This document shows, one piece after another, positions 1 to 9,153 of a stretch of 64,000 nt of DNA (the first letter of the stretch is position 1; every line of letters begins with the position of its first letter). This DNA comes from Streptomyces ambofaciens ATCC 23877 (GTDB lineage: Bacteria; Actinomycetota; Actinomycetes; Streptomycetales; Streptomycetaceae). A program made the position numbers and the translations under genes. The notes under the pieces are model-generated. The model did no database searches. It was given only the letters and a program-made list of their open reading frames with translations, and was not told the DNA's origin. The stretch covers positions 6,559,001-6,623,000 of the forward strand of contig NZ_CP012382.1 of the NCBI RefSeq assembly GCF_001267885.1. Direction: 5' to 3'.

Positions 1-1
1 C

Positions 2-397
2 GTACGGGAGTGGGAGCGGGCGGGCCGCAAGGTGCTCTTCGTCGGCGACGGGGTCAACGACGCTCCCGCGCTCGCCGCCGCGCACGCCGGCCTCGCCATG
101 GGCCGGGCCGGCTCCGACCTGGCCCTGGAGACCGCGGACGCGGTCGTCGTGCGCGACGAGCTGACGGCCGTACCCGCCGTCGTGCGGCTGTCCCGGCGCG
201 CCCGAGGGCTGGTCGTCCAGAACCTGTTCATCGCGGGTACGTGCATCACCGTCCTCGTGCTGTGGGACCTGATCGGACATCTCCCGCTGCCCCTGGGCGT
301 CGCCGGGCACGAGGGCTCGACCGTGCTGGTCGGTCTCAACGGGCTGCGGCTGCTGCGCGAGTCGGCGTGGCGATCCGCACCGGCCCAGGAAGAGTGA
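2..397 (+). CDS. C-terminal fragment of a heavy-metal P-type ATPase
   Basis: The frame is already open at the left edge, so only the last 131 residues are visible. It carries the P-type ATPase hinge motif GDGVNDAPAL (nt 47-76), which closes the phosphorylation domain and binds Mg2+. A hydrophobic stretch follows (nt 217-285), then a short C-terminal hydrophobic segment, as expected for the last membrane helices. Family knowledge: these membrane pumps couple ATP hydrolysis to export of ions such as Cu, Zn, Cd or Co. The metal-selecting CPx motif lies outside the window, so the substrate is unknown. Confidence 0.85.
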   Translation, partial: VREWERAGRKVLFVGDGVNDAPALAAAHAGLAMGRAGSDLALETADAVVVRDELTAVPAVVRLSRRARGLVVQNLFIAGTCITVLVLWDLIGHLPLPLGVAGHEGSTVLVGLNGLRLLRESAWRSAPAQEE

Positions 398-452
398 CGT
401 CCATGTCGGATTCCCGCCAGCCCGCACCGGGCCGGCGGGCCATCCTGGACGC

Positions 453-1949
453 ATGCAGACGGGAATGCACACCGACACCGAGCGCTGCGTCCGCGCCGTG
501 CGGTCGAAGGACGCACGGTTCGACGGCTGGTTCTTCACGGCCGTCCTGACGACCCGCATCTACTGCCGGCCCAGCTGCCCGGTGGTGCCGCCCAAGCCCG
601 AGAACATGACCTTCCACCCGAGCGCGGCGGCCTGTCAGCAGGCCGGCTTCCGGGCGTGCAAACGCTGCCGCCCGGACACCAGCCCCGGCTCCCCGGAGTG
701 GAACCTGCGCGCCGACCTCACCGCCCGCGCCATGCGGCTGATCGCCGACGGCGTCGTGGACCGCGAGGGCGTCCCCGGCCTCGCCGCCCGGCTCGGCTAC
801 AGCACCCGGCAGGTCGAACGCCAGCTCCTGGCCGAGCTGGGCGCCGGACCCCTCGCGCTCGCCCGCGCGCAGCGCGCCCAGACCGCCCGGCTGCTCATCG
901 AGACGACCCCGCTGTCGATGGCGGACGTCGCCTTCGCGGCCGGCTTCTCCTCCGTCCGCACCTTCAACGACACGGTCCGCGAGGTCTTCGCGCTCTCCCC
1001 GAGCGAGCTGCGCACCCGCGTCCCGAAGAGCCGCCCGGCCCCCGCCACCCGGGGCGCCGCCCCCGGCACGCTCTCCCTCCGCCTCCCGTTCCGCACCCCG
1101 CTCCACCCCGACAACCTCTTCGGGCACCTCGCCGCCACCGCCGTACCCGGCGTGGAGGAGTGGCGGGAGGGCGCGTACCGCCGCACCCTGCGCCTCCCGT
1201 ACGGTCACGGCATCGTGGCCCTCACCCCCCACCCCGACCACATCGCCTGCCGCCTCACCCTCGGCGACCTGCGCGACCTGACCGTCGCGATCAGCCGCTG
1301 CCGTCGCCTGCTCGACCTGGACGCCGACCCGACGGCCGTCGACGACCAGCTGCGCGCCGACCCGCTGCTCGCGCCGCTGGTCGACAAGGCGCCCGGCCGG
1401 CGCGTGCCGCGCACGGTCGACGAGGCGGAGTTCGCCGTACGGGCCGTGCTCGGCCAGCAGGTCTCCACCGCCGCCGCCCGCACCCACGCCGCCCGCCTGG
1501 TCACGGCACACGGCGTCCCGGTCGACGACCCCGAGGGCGGCCTGACCCACCTCTTCCCGTCACCGGAGGCACTGGCGGAGGTGGACCCGCAGACCCTGGC
1601 GATGCCCCGCACCCGCCGCACGACCCTGACCTCCCTCGTCTCCCGCCTGGCCGACGGCTCACTCGGCCTCGGCGTCGAGACCGACTGGGCCGAGACCCGG
1701 GCCCGGCTCCTCGCCCTCCCCGGCTTCGGCCCCTGGACGGCCGACGTCATCGCCATGCGCGCCCTCGGCGACCCCGACGCCTTCCTCCCCACCGACCTCG
1801 GCGTCCGCCGCGCCGCCGGGGAGCTGGGCCTGCCCTCCACACCGGCGGCGCTCACCGCCCGCGCGGCGGCCTGGCGACCCTGGCGGGCGTACGCCGTCCA
1901 GTACCTGTGGGCGACCGACAGCCACCCGATCAACGTCCTGCCCGTGTGA
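453..1949 (+). CDS. alkA: Ada-AlkA fusion: methyl-responsive regulator and 3-methyladenine DNA glycosylase II
   Basis: 498 aa. The N-terminus has the Ada zinc/methyl-acceptor cysteines C38, C42, C69 and C72. An AraC-type helix-turn-helix follows (about residues 88-185). The C-terminal half is AlkA, with the helix-hairpin-helix motif LPGFGPW and the downstream Asp of PTDLGVRR as candidate catalytic residue. Known role: alkylated bases are excised from DNA while the Ada part senses methylphosphotriesters and activates repair genes. An ATG at 465 is an alternative start. The methyltransferase ogt follows 27 bp downstream, so the two form an alkylation-repair operon. Confidence 0.9.
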   Translation: MQTGMHTDTERCVRAVRSKDARFDGWFFTAVLTTRIYCRPSCPVVPPKPENMTFHPSAAACQQAGFRACKRCRPDTSPGSPEWNLRADLTARAMRLIADGVVDREGVPGLAARLGYSTRQVERQLLAELGAGPLALARAQRAQTARLLIETTPLSMADVAFAAGFSSVRTFNDTVREVFALSPSELRTRVPKSRPAPATRGAAPGTLSLRLPFRTPLHPDNLFGHLAATAVPGVEEWREGAYRRTLRLPYGHGIVALTPHPDHIACRLTLGDLRDLTVAISRCRRLLDLDADPTAVDDQLRADPLLAPLVDKAPGRRVPRTVDEAEFAVRAVLGQQVSTAAARTHAARLVTAHGVPVDDPEGGLTHLFPSPEALAEVDPQTLAMPRTRRTTLTSLVSRLADGSLGLGVETDWAETRARLLALPGFGPWTADVIAMRALGDPDAFLPTDLGVRRAAGELGLPSTPAALTARAAAWRPWRAYAVQYLWATDSHPINVLPV

Positions 1950-1976
1950 CCGTACGAACCCCTGCGAGGAATCGCC

Positions 1977-2459
1977 GTGAAACAGCACACCGTGATCGAC
2001 AGCCCCTACGGCGCGCTCACCCTCGTCGCCGAGGACGGCGCCCTGTGCGGCCTCTACATGACCGACCAGCGCCACCGCCCGCCGGAGGAGAGCTTCGGCA
2101 CGCCCGACGACGGACCGTTCGCCGAGGCGGAGGAGCAGCTGACGGCGTACTTCGCCGGTGAGCTCAAGGACTTCACCCTCGACCTGCGGCTGAACGGGAC
2201 CCCGTTCCAGCGCGCGGTCTGGGACCAGCTCCGCCGCATCCCCTACGGCGAGACCCGCACCTACGGCCAACTCGCCGCCGCCCTCGGCAACGCGACCGCC
2301 TCCCGCGCCGTGGGCCTCGCCAACGGCCGCAACCCGATCGGCATCATCGTCCCCTGCCACCGGGTCATCGGCGCGAGCGGCGGCCTGACCGGCTACGGCG
2401 GCGGCCTGGAGCGCAAGCAGCGCCTGCTGGACTTCGAGCGGGGTGCGGCGCTGTTCTAG
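1977..2459 (+). CDS. ogt: Methylated-DNA--protein-cysteine methyltransferase
   Basis: 160 aa, the usual length. It contains the active-site motif PCHRV, whose Cys accepts alkyl groups from O6-alkylguanine in a suicide reaction. The preceding segment (QRAVWDQLRRIPYGETRTYG) matches the family's DNA-binding winged helix. It starts with GTG behind GAGGAATCGCC. The position right after the Ada-AlkA gene suggests coordinated induction by alkylating agents, which is inference. Confidence 0.95.
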   Translation: MKQHTVIDSPYGALTLVAEDGALCGLYMTDQRHRPPEESFGTPDDGPFAEAEEQLTAYFAGELKDFTLDLRLNGTPFQRAVWDQLRRIPYGETRTYGQLAAALGNATASRAVGLANGRNPIGIIVPCHRVIGASGGLTGYGGGLERKQRLLDFERGAALF

Positions 2460-2498
2460 TCCCCGGGCACCCCGCGCACCCCGCGCGGACCGTCGCCC

Positions 2499-2855
2499 TC
2501 ACTCGCCGGGCGACTCGCGGGGTGTGCCGATCCGCAGGCGGTTGCCGTCCGGGTCGCGCAGCTCGGTCTCGCGCGCCCAGGGCGCCTCCTCGACCCGTAC
2601 GCCGAACTCCGCCGCGACCGCGTCGACGTCGGCCACCCGCAGGTAGACCAGCGTGTCCGGCCGGGCGTCCCCGGTGTGCTCCGACAGGAACAGCCGCACC
2701 CGCCCCCGCGCGACCTCCACGAACGCCGGCAGACCCGGCTCGAAACGGTGCTCCCACTGCTCGACGAAGCCCAGCCGCGCGTACCACCGCACGGCCGCCG
2801 CGGCGTCGGCCACACGCAGGACCGGAACGACCTCCTCGTCCACGTTCTCAGCCAC
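2499..2855 (-). CDS. VOC (glyoxalase/bleomycin-resistance) family protein
   Basis: 118 aa, one vicinal-oxygen-chelate domain. It begins with PVLRVADAAAAVRWYARLGF and ends with RDPDGNRLRIGTP, the two hallmark strands of the fold. One chain provides half of the usual metal site, so a dimer is expected. The substrate cannot be read from sequence; antibiotic-binding and isomerase functions both occur in the family. The start overlaps the end of the sirtuin gene by 8 bp, so the two are co-transcribed. Confidence 0.8.
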   Translation of the reverse strand: MAENVDEEVVPVLRVADAAAAVRWYARLGFVEQWEHRFEPGLPAFVEVARGRVRLFLSEHTGDARPDTLVYLRVADVDAVAAEFGVRVEEAPWARETELRDPDGNRLRIGTPRESPGE

Positions 2856-3597
2856 CCGCTCCGTCGCTCCCGGACGCCAGCCCGCGCAGCAGCTCGGGCA
2901 GGGCGGTCCCGATCGGCTCCCGGACGACCTCGTCGGCGAGGTCGTCGTACGGGGTCGGTTCGGCGTTGACGACGACCAGGCGGGCGCCGTGGTCGGCGGC
3001 CACGCCGGCCAGTCCGGCCGCCGGCTGCACCTGGAGGCTGCTGCCGACGGCGATGAACACCTGGCACGCCTTGCTGACGGCGGCCGCCTCGCCGAGCACC
3101 ACCGGGTCGAGCCGCTCGCCGAACATCACGGTCGCCGGCTTCAGGATGCCGCCGCACTCCAGGCACGGCGGGTCGTCCTCACCGGCGTCGACCCGGGCGA
3201 GCGCGTCCTCCATGGGGCCCCGGGCGTGGCAGCCGGTGCACACCCAGCTCCGTGCGGTGCCGTGCAGTTCGAGGACCTTGCGGGCGGAGAGTCCGGCGAG
3301 CTGGTGCAGGCCGTCCACGTTCTGCGTGATCACCCGGACCGGCACCCCGGACCGCTCCAGCTCCGCCACCGCGCGGTGCGCGGCGTTCGGCTCGGCCCGC
3401 AGGGCCCCGGTCTCCCGCCGCATCCGCCAGGAGCGGCGCCTGATCTCCGGGTCGCCCATGTAGTACTCGTAGGTGACGAGCTTCTCGGCCTCCGGATCGC
3501 GTCGCCACAGCCCGTTCGGCCCGCGGTAGTCGGGGATGCCGGAGTCCGTAGAGATGCCGGCACCGCTCAGGACGGCGACGAGGGGCTTGCTGGTCAT
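2848..3597 (-). CDS. cobB: SIR2-family NAD-dependent protein deacylase
   Basis: 249 aa, full length. The NAD-binding motif GAGISTDSGIPDYRG sits at the N-terminus. TQNVDGLHQLAG contains the catalytic His, and two Cys pairs (CTGC and CLEC) form the structural zinc site. Family role: removal of acetyl or other acyl groups from protein lysines with NAD consumption, for example to control acyl-CoA synthetases. It is the first gene of a two-gene minus-strand unit with the VOC gene. Confidence 0.92.
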   Translation of the reverse strand: MTSKPLVAVLSGAGISTDSGIPDYRGPNGLWRRDPEAEKLVTYEYYMGDPEIRRRSWRMRRETGALRAEPNAAHRAVAELERSGVPVRVITQNVDGLHQLAGLSARKVLELHGTARSWVCTGCHARGPMEDALARVDAGEDDPPCLECGGILKPATVMFGERLDPVVLGEAAAVSKACQVFIAVGSSLQVQPAAGLAGVAADHGARLVVVNAEPTPYDDLADEVVREPIGTALPELLRGLASGSDGAGG

Positions 3598-3637
3598 GCG
3601 GTCGAGGGTAGGACGCGGGGGTGCGGGCGGCGAACGG

Positions 3638-4132
3638 TTATCGGTCGGTGCGGACGCCGTTCTCCAGCTCGGCCGTCCCGGAGCCGTCCGCCAGCACGTC
3701 CAGCGCGGCCAGGACCCGGCCGTGCAGCGCGCCGAGCAGGTGGGCGCCCAGCTCCTCGCGCGGCACCAGCCGCCAGGACAGCAGTTCCTCCTCCTGCAAG
3801 CGGATCGCCTTGAGCTCGTCCTCGGTCAGGATTCCGCCGTCGTAGAGGTACGCGACGACCGGCGGGCGGCTCGTCCCGTGCACCCAGTCCACCGCGAGCA
3901 GCCGGCCGAGCCGGACGTCCAGTCCGATCTCCTCGACCGTCTCCCGCCACGCGCCCTGCCGCGGCGTCTCCCCGTCCTCCGACTCGATCGTGCCACCGGG
4001 CAGTACCCATCCCTCGCGGTAGTTGGGCTCGACGAGCAGGACCCGCCCCTCGGCGTCGCGGAAGAGGGCGGCGGCGCCGGCGAGGACGCGGGGGAGCCCG
4101 GCGATGTAGGCGGCGTAGTCAGCAGTGCTCAT
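3638..4132 (-). CDS. NUDIX hydrolase
   Basis: 164 aa from the ATG at 4132; an upstream in-frame start exists but lacks typical Streptomyces context. The Nudix box is intact (GGTIESEDG followed by REtvEEiG), which places the metal-binding glutamates. The family hydrolyses nucleoside diphosphate derivatives. Specificity cannot be inferred. It is transcribed divergently from the glycerate kinase gene. Confidence 0.88.
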   Translation of the reverse strand: MSTADYAAYIAGLPRVLAGAAALFRDAEGRVLLVEPNYREGWVLPGGTIESEDGETPRQGAWRETVEEIGLDVRLGRLLAVDWVHGTSRPPVVAYLYDGGILTEDELKAIRLQEEELLSWRLVPREELGAHLLGALHGRVLAALDVLADGSGTAELENGVRTDR

Positions 4133-4276
4133 CCCGAAAGCGTAGCGAGCCCCGGTCCCGCCCCGGCCGTTCCAGGGTGCGGGCAGGGCATGACGGCGTG
4201 GCCGTCCTCCGGTTATGGTCGCAGCGGCGCGACTGCCTTGACGTGCGCAAGGCTCGGAGAGCAAGGGGAGAGCAAG

Positions 4277-5434
4277 GTGGCTGACGCTGCAGGAGACGGG
4301 GCCCGCCGGGTGCTCGTCGCCGCGGACAAGTTCAAGGGTTCGCTGACGGCCGTGGAGGTCGCCGAGCGGGTGACGGCCGGGCTGCGCCGTGTCGTGCCGG
4401 ACGTCCGGGTCGAGGCGCTACCCGTGGCCGACGGCGGCGACGGCACCGTGGCCGCGGCGGTCGCGGCCGGGTTCGAGCGCCGGGAGGTACGGGTCGCCGG
4501 GCCCCTCGGCGACGAGGTGACGGCCGCGTTCGCGCTGCGCGGTGACACCGCGGTGGTGGAGATGGCCGAGGCCAGTGGCCTGCAACGGCTTCCGGAAGAT
4601 GTCCTCGCGCCCCTGACGGCGTCCACGTTCGGCTCCGGTGAACTGCTGCGGGCCGCGCTGGACGCGGGGGCGCGGACGATCGTGTTCGGCGTCGGCGGCA
4701 GCGCCACCACCGACGGCGGCGCCGGGATGCTGGCGGCGCTGGGCGCCCGGTTCACGGGCCGGGACGGTGCGCCGGTCGCGCCGGGCGGGGGCGGCCTCGC
4801 CGACCTGGCCTCGGCCGACCTGACGGGGCTGGACCCGCGGCTGGCCGGCGTCGAGCTGGTGCTCGCGAGCGACGTCGACAACCCGCTGACCGGGCCGAAG
4901 GGCGCCCCCGCGGTCTACGGCCCGCAGAAGGGCGCCTCTCCGCGGGACGTGGAGGCCCTGGACGCGGCCCTCGCGCACTTCGCGAAGGTGCTGGAGCAGA
5001 CGGAGACCGTGGGCGCGCGGGCCGCCGAGTACGCCGCCTCGCCGGGGGCCGGCGCGGCGGGCGGGATCGGCTTCGGCGCGATGCTCCTCGGGGCGCGGTT
5101 CCGGCCCGGCATCGAGGTGATGCTGGACGTGCTCGGCTTCGCGCCGGCGCTGGAGCGGGCCGACCTGGTGATCACGGGGGAGGGCTCGCTGGACGAGCAG
5201 ACCCTGCACGGGAAGGCCCCGGCCGGTGTCGCCGCGGCGGCGCGGGCAGCGGGCAAGGAGGTCGTCGCGGTGTGCGGGCGGCTGGCGCTGGCGCCGGAGG
5301 TGCTGGGGCGGGCCGGGATCCGGCGGGCGTATCCGCTCACGGACGTGGAGCCGGACGTGGCGAAGTGCATCGCCGAGGCCGGGCCGATCCTGGAACGGGT
5401 GGCGGAAGGGATCGCCCGGGACTTCCTGACGTAG
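4277..5434 (+). CDS. Glycerate kinase (GarK/GlxK type)
   Basis: 385 aa. The start chosen is the GTG at 4277 behind AGGGGAGAGCAAGG; the open frame continues far upstream, but that part overlaps other genes. The N-terminus VLVAADKFKGSLTA and the glycine-rich block GVGGSATTDGGAGML are signatures of the type II glycerate kinases. It phosphorylates D-glycerate and so feeds glyoxylate or serine carbon into glycolysis. It appears monocistronic and converges on pssA, with a strong hairpin in between. Confidence 0.93.
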   Translation: MADAAGDGARRVLVAADKFKGSLTAVEVAERVTAGLRRVVPDVRVEALPVADGGDGTVAAAVAAGFERREVRVAGPLGDEVTAAFALRGDTAVVEMAEASGLQRLPEDVLAPLTASTFGSGELLRAALDAGARTIVFGVGGSATTDGGAGMLAALGARFTGRDGAPVAPGGGGLADLASADLTGLDPRLAGVELVLASDVDNPLTGPKGAPAVYGPQKGASPRDVEALDAALAHFAKVLEQTETVGARAAEYAASPGAGAAGGIGFGAMLLGARFRPGIEVMLDVLGFAPALERADLVITGEGSLDEQTLHGKAPAGVAAAARAAGKEVVAVCGRLALAPEVLGRAGIRRAYPLTDVEPDVAKCIAEAGPILERVAEGIARDFLT

Positions 5435-5764
5435 GCGTAGGCCCAGGCGCAGCTGTGGGGGTAGGCGTGGGGGTGTTTCGCCCCCGCGCCTCGCCGCGTG
5501 GCCGACCCCGGACTTCGCTTCCGGACTGCCCCGACACCACTCCCCGCCCCCCGCTCGGCCCGAAGGCCTCGCCCTCCGTCGCCGGGCGGGTCGTCGCGTC
5601 CCCTGCCCGGTCCAGTCCAGCCCTGGTCGGTGAGCGGTGGGTGGGCAGCACAGGCCCGGGGCCCGGAGCGGCGCCCCCGGCAGACACGCACCGGCTGGCC
5701 GCAGGCGCACAGACAGCAGGGCCCCGGACCCGACCCGGGTCCGGGGCCCTGCTCAGCGGTGGCG
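5435..5764. other. Convergent intergenic region
   Basis: This 330-bp gap lies between the ends of glycerate kinase (+) and pssA (-). I see no supported gene. It holds repeated GGCG-rich segments and one strong hairpin near the pssA end, listed separately. Confidence 0.6.
5716..5752. terminator. Bidirectional hairpin terminator between glycerate kinase and pssA
   Basis: A perfect 15-bp inverted repeat (GCAGGGCCCCGGACC and its complement) surrounds a 7-base loop, 13 bp beyond the pssA stop codon. There is no T tract, which is common for Streptomyces hairpin terminators. It can serve both converging genes. Confidence 0.7.
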
Positions 5765-6616
5765 TCACGGCTGGGCCGCTCGCGCCTCCCGCCGGTTGTC
5801 CCTGAAGTTGTTCACCTTGCGGGCCGTCGCGAACAGCGGGATCACCGCGCCCATGACCAGCTGCAGCGCGCACCCCGTCTGGAGCAGCAGCTGCCCGCTC
5901 GGCGCGTCGAAGGCCCACGCGGCCAGCAGGCCCATCGACAGCACGATCCACGACAGCATCGCCACCGCCAGCCGTCCCCGCGGCTTCGGGTACTCGACCC
6001 GGCTCACCATCAGCCAGGCGGTGCCGATGATCGCCAGCAGCGTCGCCACGAAGGGCAGCTCCAGCAGCACGATCGACACCACCGTCAGTGCCCCGAACGG
6101 CGACGGCATGCCCTGGAACGTGCCGTCCTTCACGGTGACGCAGGAGAACCGCGCAAGCCGCAGCACCACCGCCAGCAGCACCACGATCGCCCCCACCGCC
6201 GCCACGCGCTGGTAGGCGTCGTCCGCGACCATGCCGTAGACGAGGACGAAGTACGCCGGTGCCAGCCCGAAGCTGATCAGGTCGGAGAGGTTGTCCAGCT
6301 CGGCGCCCATCGGCGAGCTGCGCAGCTTGCGCGCCACCAGGCCGTCGAACAGGTCGAAGATCGCCGCGCACAGCATCAGGATGACCGCCGTGGCCGCGCT
6401 GTGCCGGGCCATGCCCGACTCGTCGCTGCCCATGAGGTGCGGGATCAGGATGCCGGTGGTGGTGAAGTACACCGCCATGAAGCCGCACGTGGCGTTGCCG
6501 AGGGTGAGGGTGTCCGCTATCGACAGGCGGAGCGAGAGAGGCATCTCCTCCTCGTCGTCCACCTCGTCGGCCTCGGGCACCCAGCCGGCCTGGGTCTGCG
6601 GATCAACCACGGTCAA
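5765..6616 (-). CDS. pssA: CDP-diacylglycerol--serine O-phosphatidyltransferase
   Basis: 283 aa integral membrane enzyme. The CDP-alcohol phosphotransferase motif is complete: DLFDGLVARK, then PMG, then DNLSD. Several hydrophobic segments surround it. It makes phosphatidylserine, which the neighbouring psd product decarboxylates to phosphatidylethanolamine. Its start overlaps the end of psd by 14 bp, so translation is probably coupled. Confidence 0.93.
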   Translation of the reverse strand: MTVVDPQTQAGWVPEADEVDDEEEMPLSLRLSIADTLTLGNATCGFMAVYFTTTGILIPHLMGSDESGMARHSAATAVILMLCAAIFDLFDGLVARKLRSSPMGAELDNLSDLISFGLAPAYFVLVYGMVADDAYQRVAAVGAIVVLLAVVLRLARFSCVTVKDGTFQGMPSPFGALTVVSIVLLELPFVATLLAIIGTAWLMVSRVEYPKPRGRLAVAMLSWIVLSMGLLAAWAFDAPSGQLLLQTGCALQLVMGAVIPLFATARKVNNFRDNRREARAAQP

Positions 6617-7259
6617 TGCGAGTCACCCCAGCCACCGTCTTCTGCCCCACCTCGACCGCGACCTCCACGCCCTCCGGCAGGTACAGGTCGACGCGCGAGC
6701 CGAAGCGGATCAGACCGACCCGGTCACCCTGCTCGACCTTCGTGCCCTGCGGCACGTACGGGACGATGCGACGGGCCACCGCGCCGGCGATCTGGATCAT
6801 CTCGATGTCACCGAGCTCGGTGTCGAAGTGCCACACGACGCGCTCGTTGTTCTCGCTCTCCTTGTTGAAAGCGGGAACGAAGCCGCCCGGCACGTGCTCG
6901 ACCGACGTGACCGTGCCCGACAGGGGCGCGCGGTTGACGTGGACGTTGAGCGGGCTCATGAAGATCGCGACGCGGGTGCGGCCGTCCTTCCACGGCATGA
7001 TGCTCTGCACCACACCGTCGGCGGGCGAGATGACCCGGCCCTGGGTGATCTCGCGCTCGGGGTCGCGGAAGAACCACAGCATCCCCGCCGCGAGCGCGGT
7101 GGCGGGGACGGCGACGGCCTTGGCGGCGCCGGAACGGCGGGCGCGCAGGAGGCTGACGGCTGCGGTGGCGACGGTCGGCAGAAGCCACGGCGATGCTCCG
7201 CGCGCGAGGCGTACGCCGGCCAGGCTGTCGCGAGATGCAGAGGTTTGGCTGTGGGGCAT
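6603..7259 (-). CDS. psd: Phosphatidylserine decarboxylase proenzyme (short, archaeal-type)
   Basis: 218 aa from the ATG at 7259 (RBS GAAGGTC). Longer in-frame starts would add an uncharacteristic N-terminus. The C-terminal IRFGSRVDLYLP contains the Gly-Ser pair where the proenzyme cleaves itself to form the pyruvoyl cofactor. A hydrophobic segment near residues 25-60 anchors it. The short length fits the actinobacterial/archaeal Psd class. It is the first gene of the psd-pssA operon. Confidence 0.92.
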   Translation of the reverse strand: MPHSQTSASRDSLAGVRLARGASPWLLPTVATAAVSLLRARRSGAAKAVAVPATALAAGMLWFFRDPEREITQGRVISPADGVVQSIMPWKDGRTRVAIFMSPLNVHVNRAPLSGTVTSVEHVPGGFVPAFNKESENNERVVWHFDTELGDIEMIQIAGAVARRIVPYVPQGTKVEQGDRVGLIRFGSRVDLYLPEGVEVAVEVGQKTVAGVTRIDRG

Positions 7260-7429
7260 GGATGACCTTCGTAGCGGATGATGCCGCACACTGACGGGGG
7301 ACGGCGGCTTTCCGGCGATCGTAGCGGCTTCCCGCCGCAACTGGGTAAGCCAGGAAGCCGAGTCGGCGGCCGGGCACTGCCTACGGGGTGTGACCTTCTT
7401 CTCCAAGAAAACACCCCGTATCCGGACAT

Positions 7430-8635
7430 CTAACCCTGGAATCGATACTCTTCGAGCAGTCGGCGGCCGATGATCATTTTCTGGATCTCGGCGGTGCCTT
7501 CACCGATCAGGAGCATCGGGGCCTCGCGGTAGAGGCGCTCGATCTCGTACTCCTTGGAGAAGCCGTACCCGCCGTGGATCCGGAAGGCGTCCTCGACGAC
7601 CTCTTTGCAGTACTCGGAGGCGAGGTACTTGGCCATCCCCGCTTCCAGGTCGTTTCGTTCGCCCGAATCCTTTTTGCGTGCAGCGTTCACCATCATCGCA
7701 TGCGCCGCCTCCACCTTGGTAGCCATCTCCGCGAGCTTGAACTGAATGGCCTGGTGCTGGGCGATCTGCTTGCCGAAAGTGTGACGCTGCTGGGCGTACC
7801 GGACGCCGAGCTCGAAGGCACGCTGAGCGACGCCGCAGCCACGCGCCGCCACATTGACGCGGCCGACCTCGACGCCGTCCATCATTTGGTAAAAACCTCG
7901 GCCGGTGACCCCGCCGAGCACCCGATCGGCCGGAATGCGCAGGCCGTCCATGATGAGCTCGGTGGTGTCGACACCCTTGTAGCCCATCTTGTCGATCTTG
8001 CCGGGGATGGTCAGCCCGGGCCGCACCTCACCGAAACCGGGCTCCTTCTCCACCAGGAAGGTCGTCATCGACTTGTGCGGCGCCGTGCCGTCCGGGTGAC
8101 CCTCGTCACTTTTCACCAGAACGGCCACCAGCGACGACGTTCCGCCGTTCGTGAGCCACATCTTCTGGCCGTTCAGGACGTACTCCTCGCCGTCCTTCAC
8201 CGCCTTCGAGGAGATCGCCGACACGTCGGAGCCCAGCGCCGGCTCCGACATCGAGAAGGCGCCGCGGATGTCGCCCGCGGCCATCCGGGGCAGGAAGTGG
8301 TCCTTCTGCTCCTGCGTGCCGTGCTGCTTGAGCATGTACGCCACGATGAAGTGCGTGTTGATGATGCCGGAGACCGACATCCAGCCCCGGGCGATCTCCT
8401 CGACACACAGCGCGTAGGTGAGCAGCGACTCGCCCAGGCCCCCGTACTCCTCCGGGATCATCAGGCCGAACAGGCCCAGCTCCTTGAGCCCGTCCACGAT
8501 GTCCTGCGGGTACTCGTCGCGGTGCTCCAGCTCGGTCGCGACCGGGATGATCTCCTTGTCCACGAAGTCGCGGACGGTGGAGAGGATCTCCCGCTGGATG
8601 TCCGTGAGGCCGTGGGTCTGGGCGAGGCGGCTCAT
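7430..8635 (-). CDS. Acyl-CoA dehydrogenase, probably (2S)-methylsuccinyl-CoA dehydrogenase
   Basis: 401 aa with the full FAD-dependent acyl-CoA dehydrogenase fold. Visible signatures are FSMSEPALGSD for flavin/substrate contacts and the C-terminal HGGYGFSKEYEIERLYR with GEGTAEIQ. By position it is the last gene of the ethylmalonyl-CoA operon, where oxidation of methylsuccinyl-CoA to mesaconyl-CoA is needed. The specific substrate is inferred from this context. It ends 4 bp before the MaoC gene's stop. Confidence 0.85.
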   Translation of the reverse strand: MSRLAQTHGLTDIQREILSTVRDFVDKEIIPVATELEHRDEYPQDIVDGLKELGLFGLMIPEEYGGLGESLLTYALCVEEIARGWMSVSGIINTHFIVAYMLKQHGTQEQKDHFLPRMAAGDIRGAFSMSEPALGSDVSAISSKAVKDGEEYVLNGQKMWLTNGGTSSLVAVLVKSDEGHPDGTAPHKSMTTFLVEKEPGFGEVRPGLTIPGKIDKMGYKGVDTTELIMDGLRIPADRVLGGVTGRGFYQMMDGVEVGRVNVAARGCGVAQRAFELGVRYAQQRHTFGKQIAQHQAIQFKLAEMATKVEAAHAMMVNAARKKDSGERNDLEAGMAKYLASEYCKEVVEDAFRIHGGYGFSKEYEIERLYREAPMLLIGEGTAEIQKMIIGRRLLEEYRFQG

Positions 8636-9148
8636 CTACTTCTCCTGTTCCTTCGGCTCGGGCCGGCCGGGCTGCTCGCCGCCGCGCTCCTTGATGTACG
8701 TCTCGGTGGGCACCATCACCTTGCGGCGGAAGACGCAGACCTGCGTGCCGTCCTGCTTGTAGCCCCTGGTCTCCACGTGCACGATGCCGCGGTCGTTCTT
8801 CGACTTCGACGGCCACTTGTCCAGCACGGTCGTCTCGCCGTAGATCGTGTCGCCGTGGAAGGTGGGCGCCACGTGCCTGAGCGACTCGATCTCCAGGTTG
8901 GCGATGGCCTTGCCGGAGACGTCCGGGACCGACATGCCGAGCAGGAGCGAGTAGATGTAGTTGCCCACCACCACGTTCCTGCCGAAGTCCGTCGTCCGCT
9001 CGGCGTAGTTGCCGTCCAGGTGGAGCGGGTGGTGGTTCATGGTGAGGAGGCAGAAGAGGTGGTCGTCGTACTCGGTGACCGTCTTGCCCGGCCAGTGCTT
9101 GTACACCGCCCCGACCTCGAACTCCTCGTAGGTGCGTCCGAACTGCAT
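8636..9148 (-). CDS. MaoC-like dehydratase, probably mesaconyl-CoA hydratase
   Basis: 170 aa with a hot-dog (MaoC) fold, starting at the ATG at 9148 (FGRTYEEFEVGAVYKHWPGK). The sequence TMNHHPLHLDGNYA carries the Asp and His expected of hydratase active sites. In the ethylmalonyl-CoA pathway this step hydrates mesaconyl-C1-CoA to beta-methylmalyl-CoA. It lies between the acyl-CoA dehydrogenase and CoA-lyase genes with only a few bases between them. Confidence 0.85.
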   Translation of the reverse strand: MQFGRTYEEFEVGAVYKHWPGKTVTEYDDHLFCLLTMNHHPLHLDGNYAERTTDFGRNVVVGNYIYSLLLGMSVPDVSGKAIANLEIESLRHVAPTFHGDTIYGETTVLDKWPSKSKNDRGIVHVETRGYKQDGTQVCVFRRKVMVPTETYIKERGGEQPGRPEPKEQEK

Positions 9149-9153
9149 GGCTG

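Noticed and set aside
656..2161. Long overlapping frames in the repair genes and elsewhere in host genes
   Set aside because: These are shadow frames rich in Arg/Pro, typical of high-GC coding DNA; the chosen frames carry known domains.
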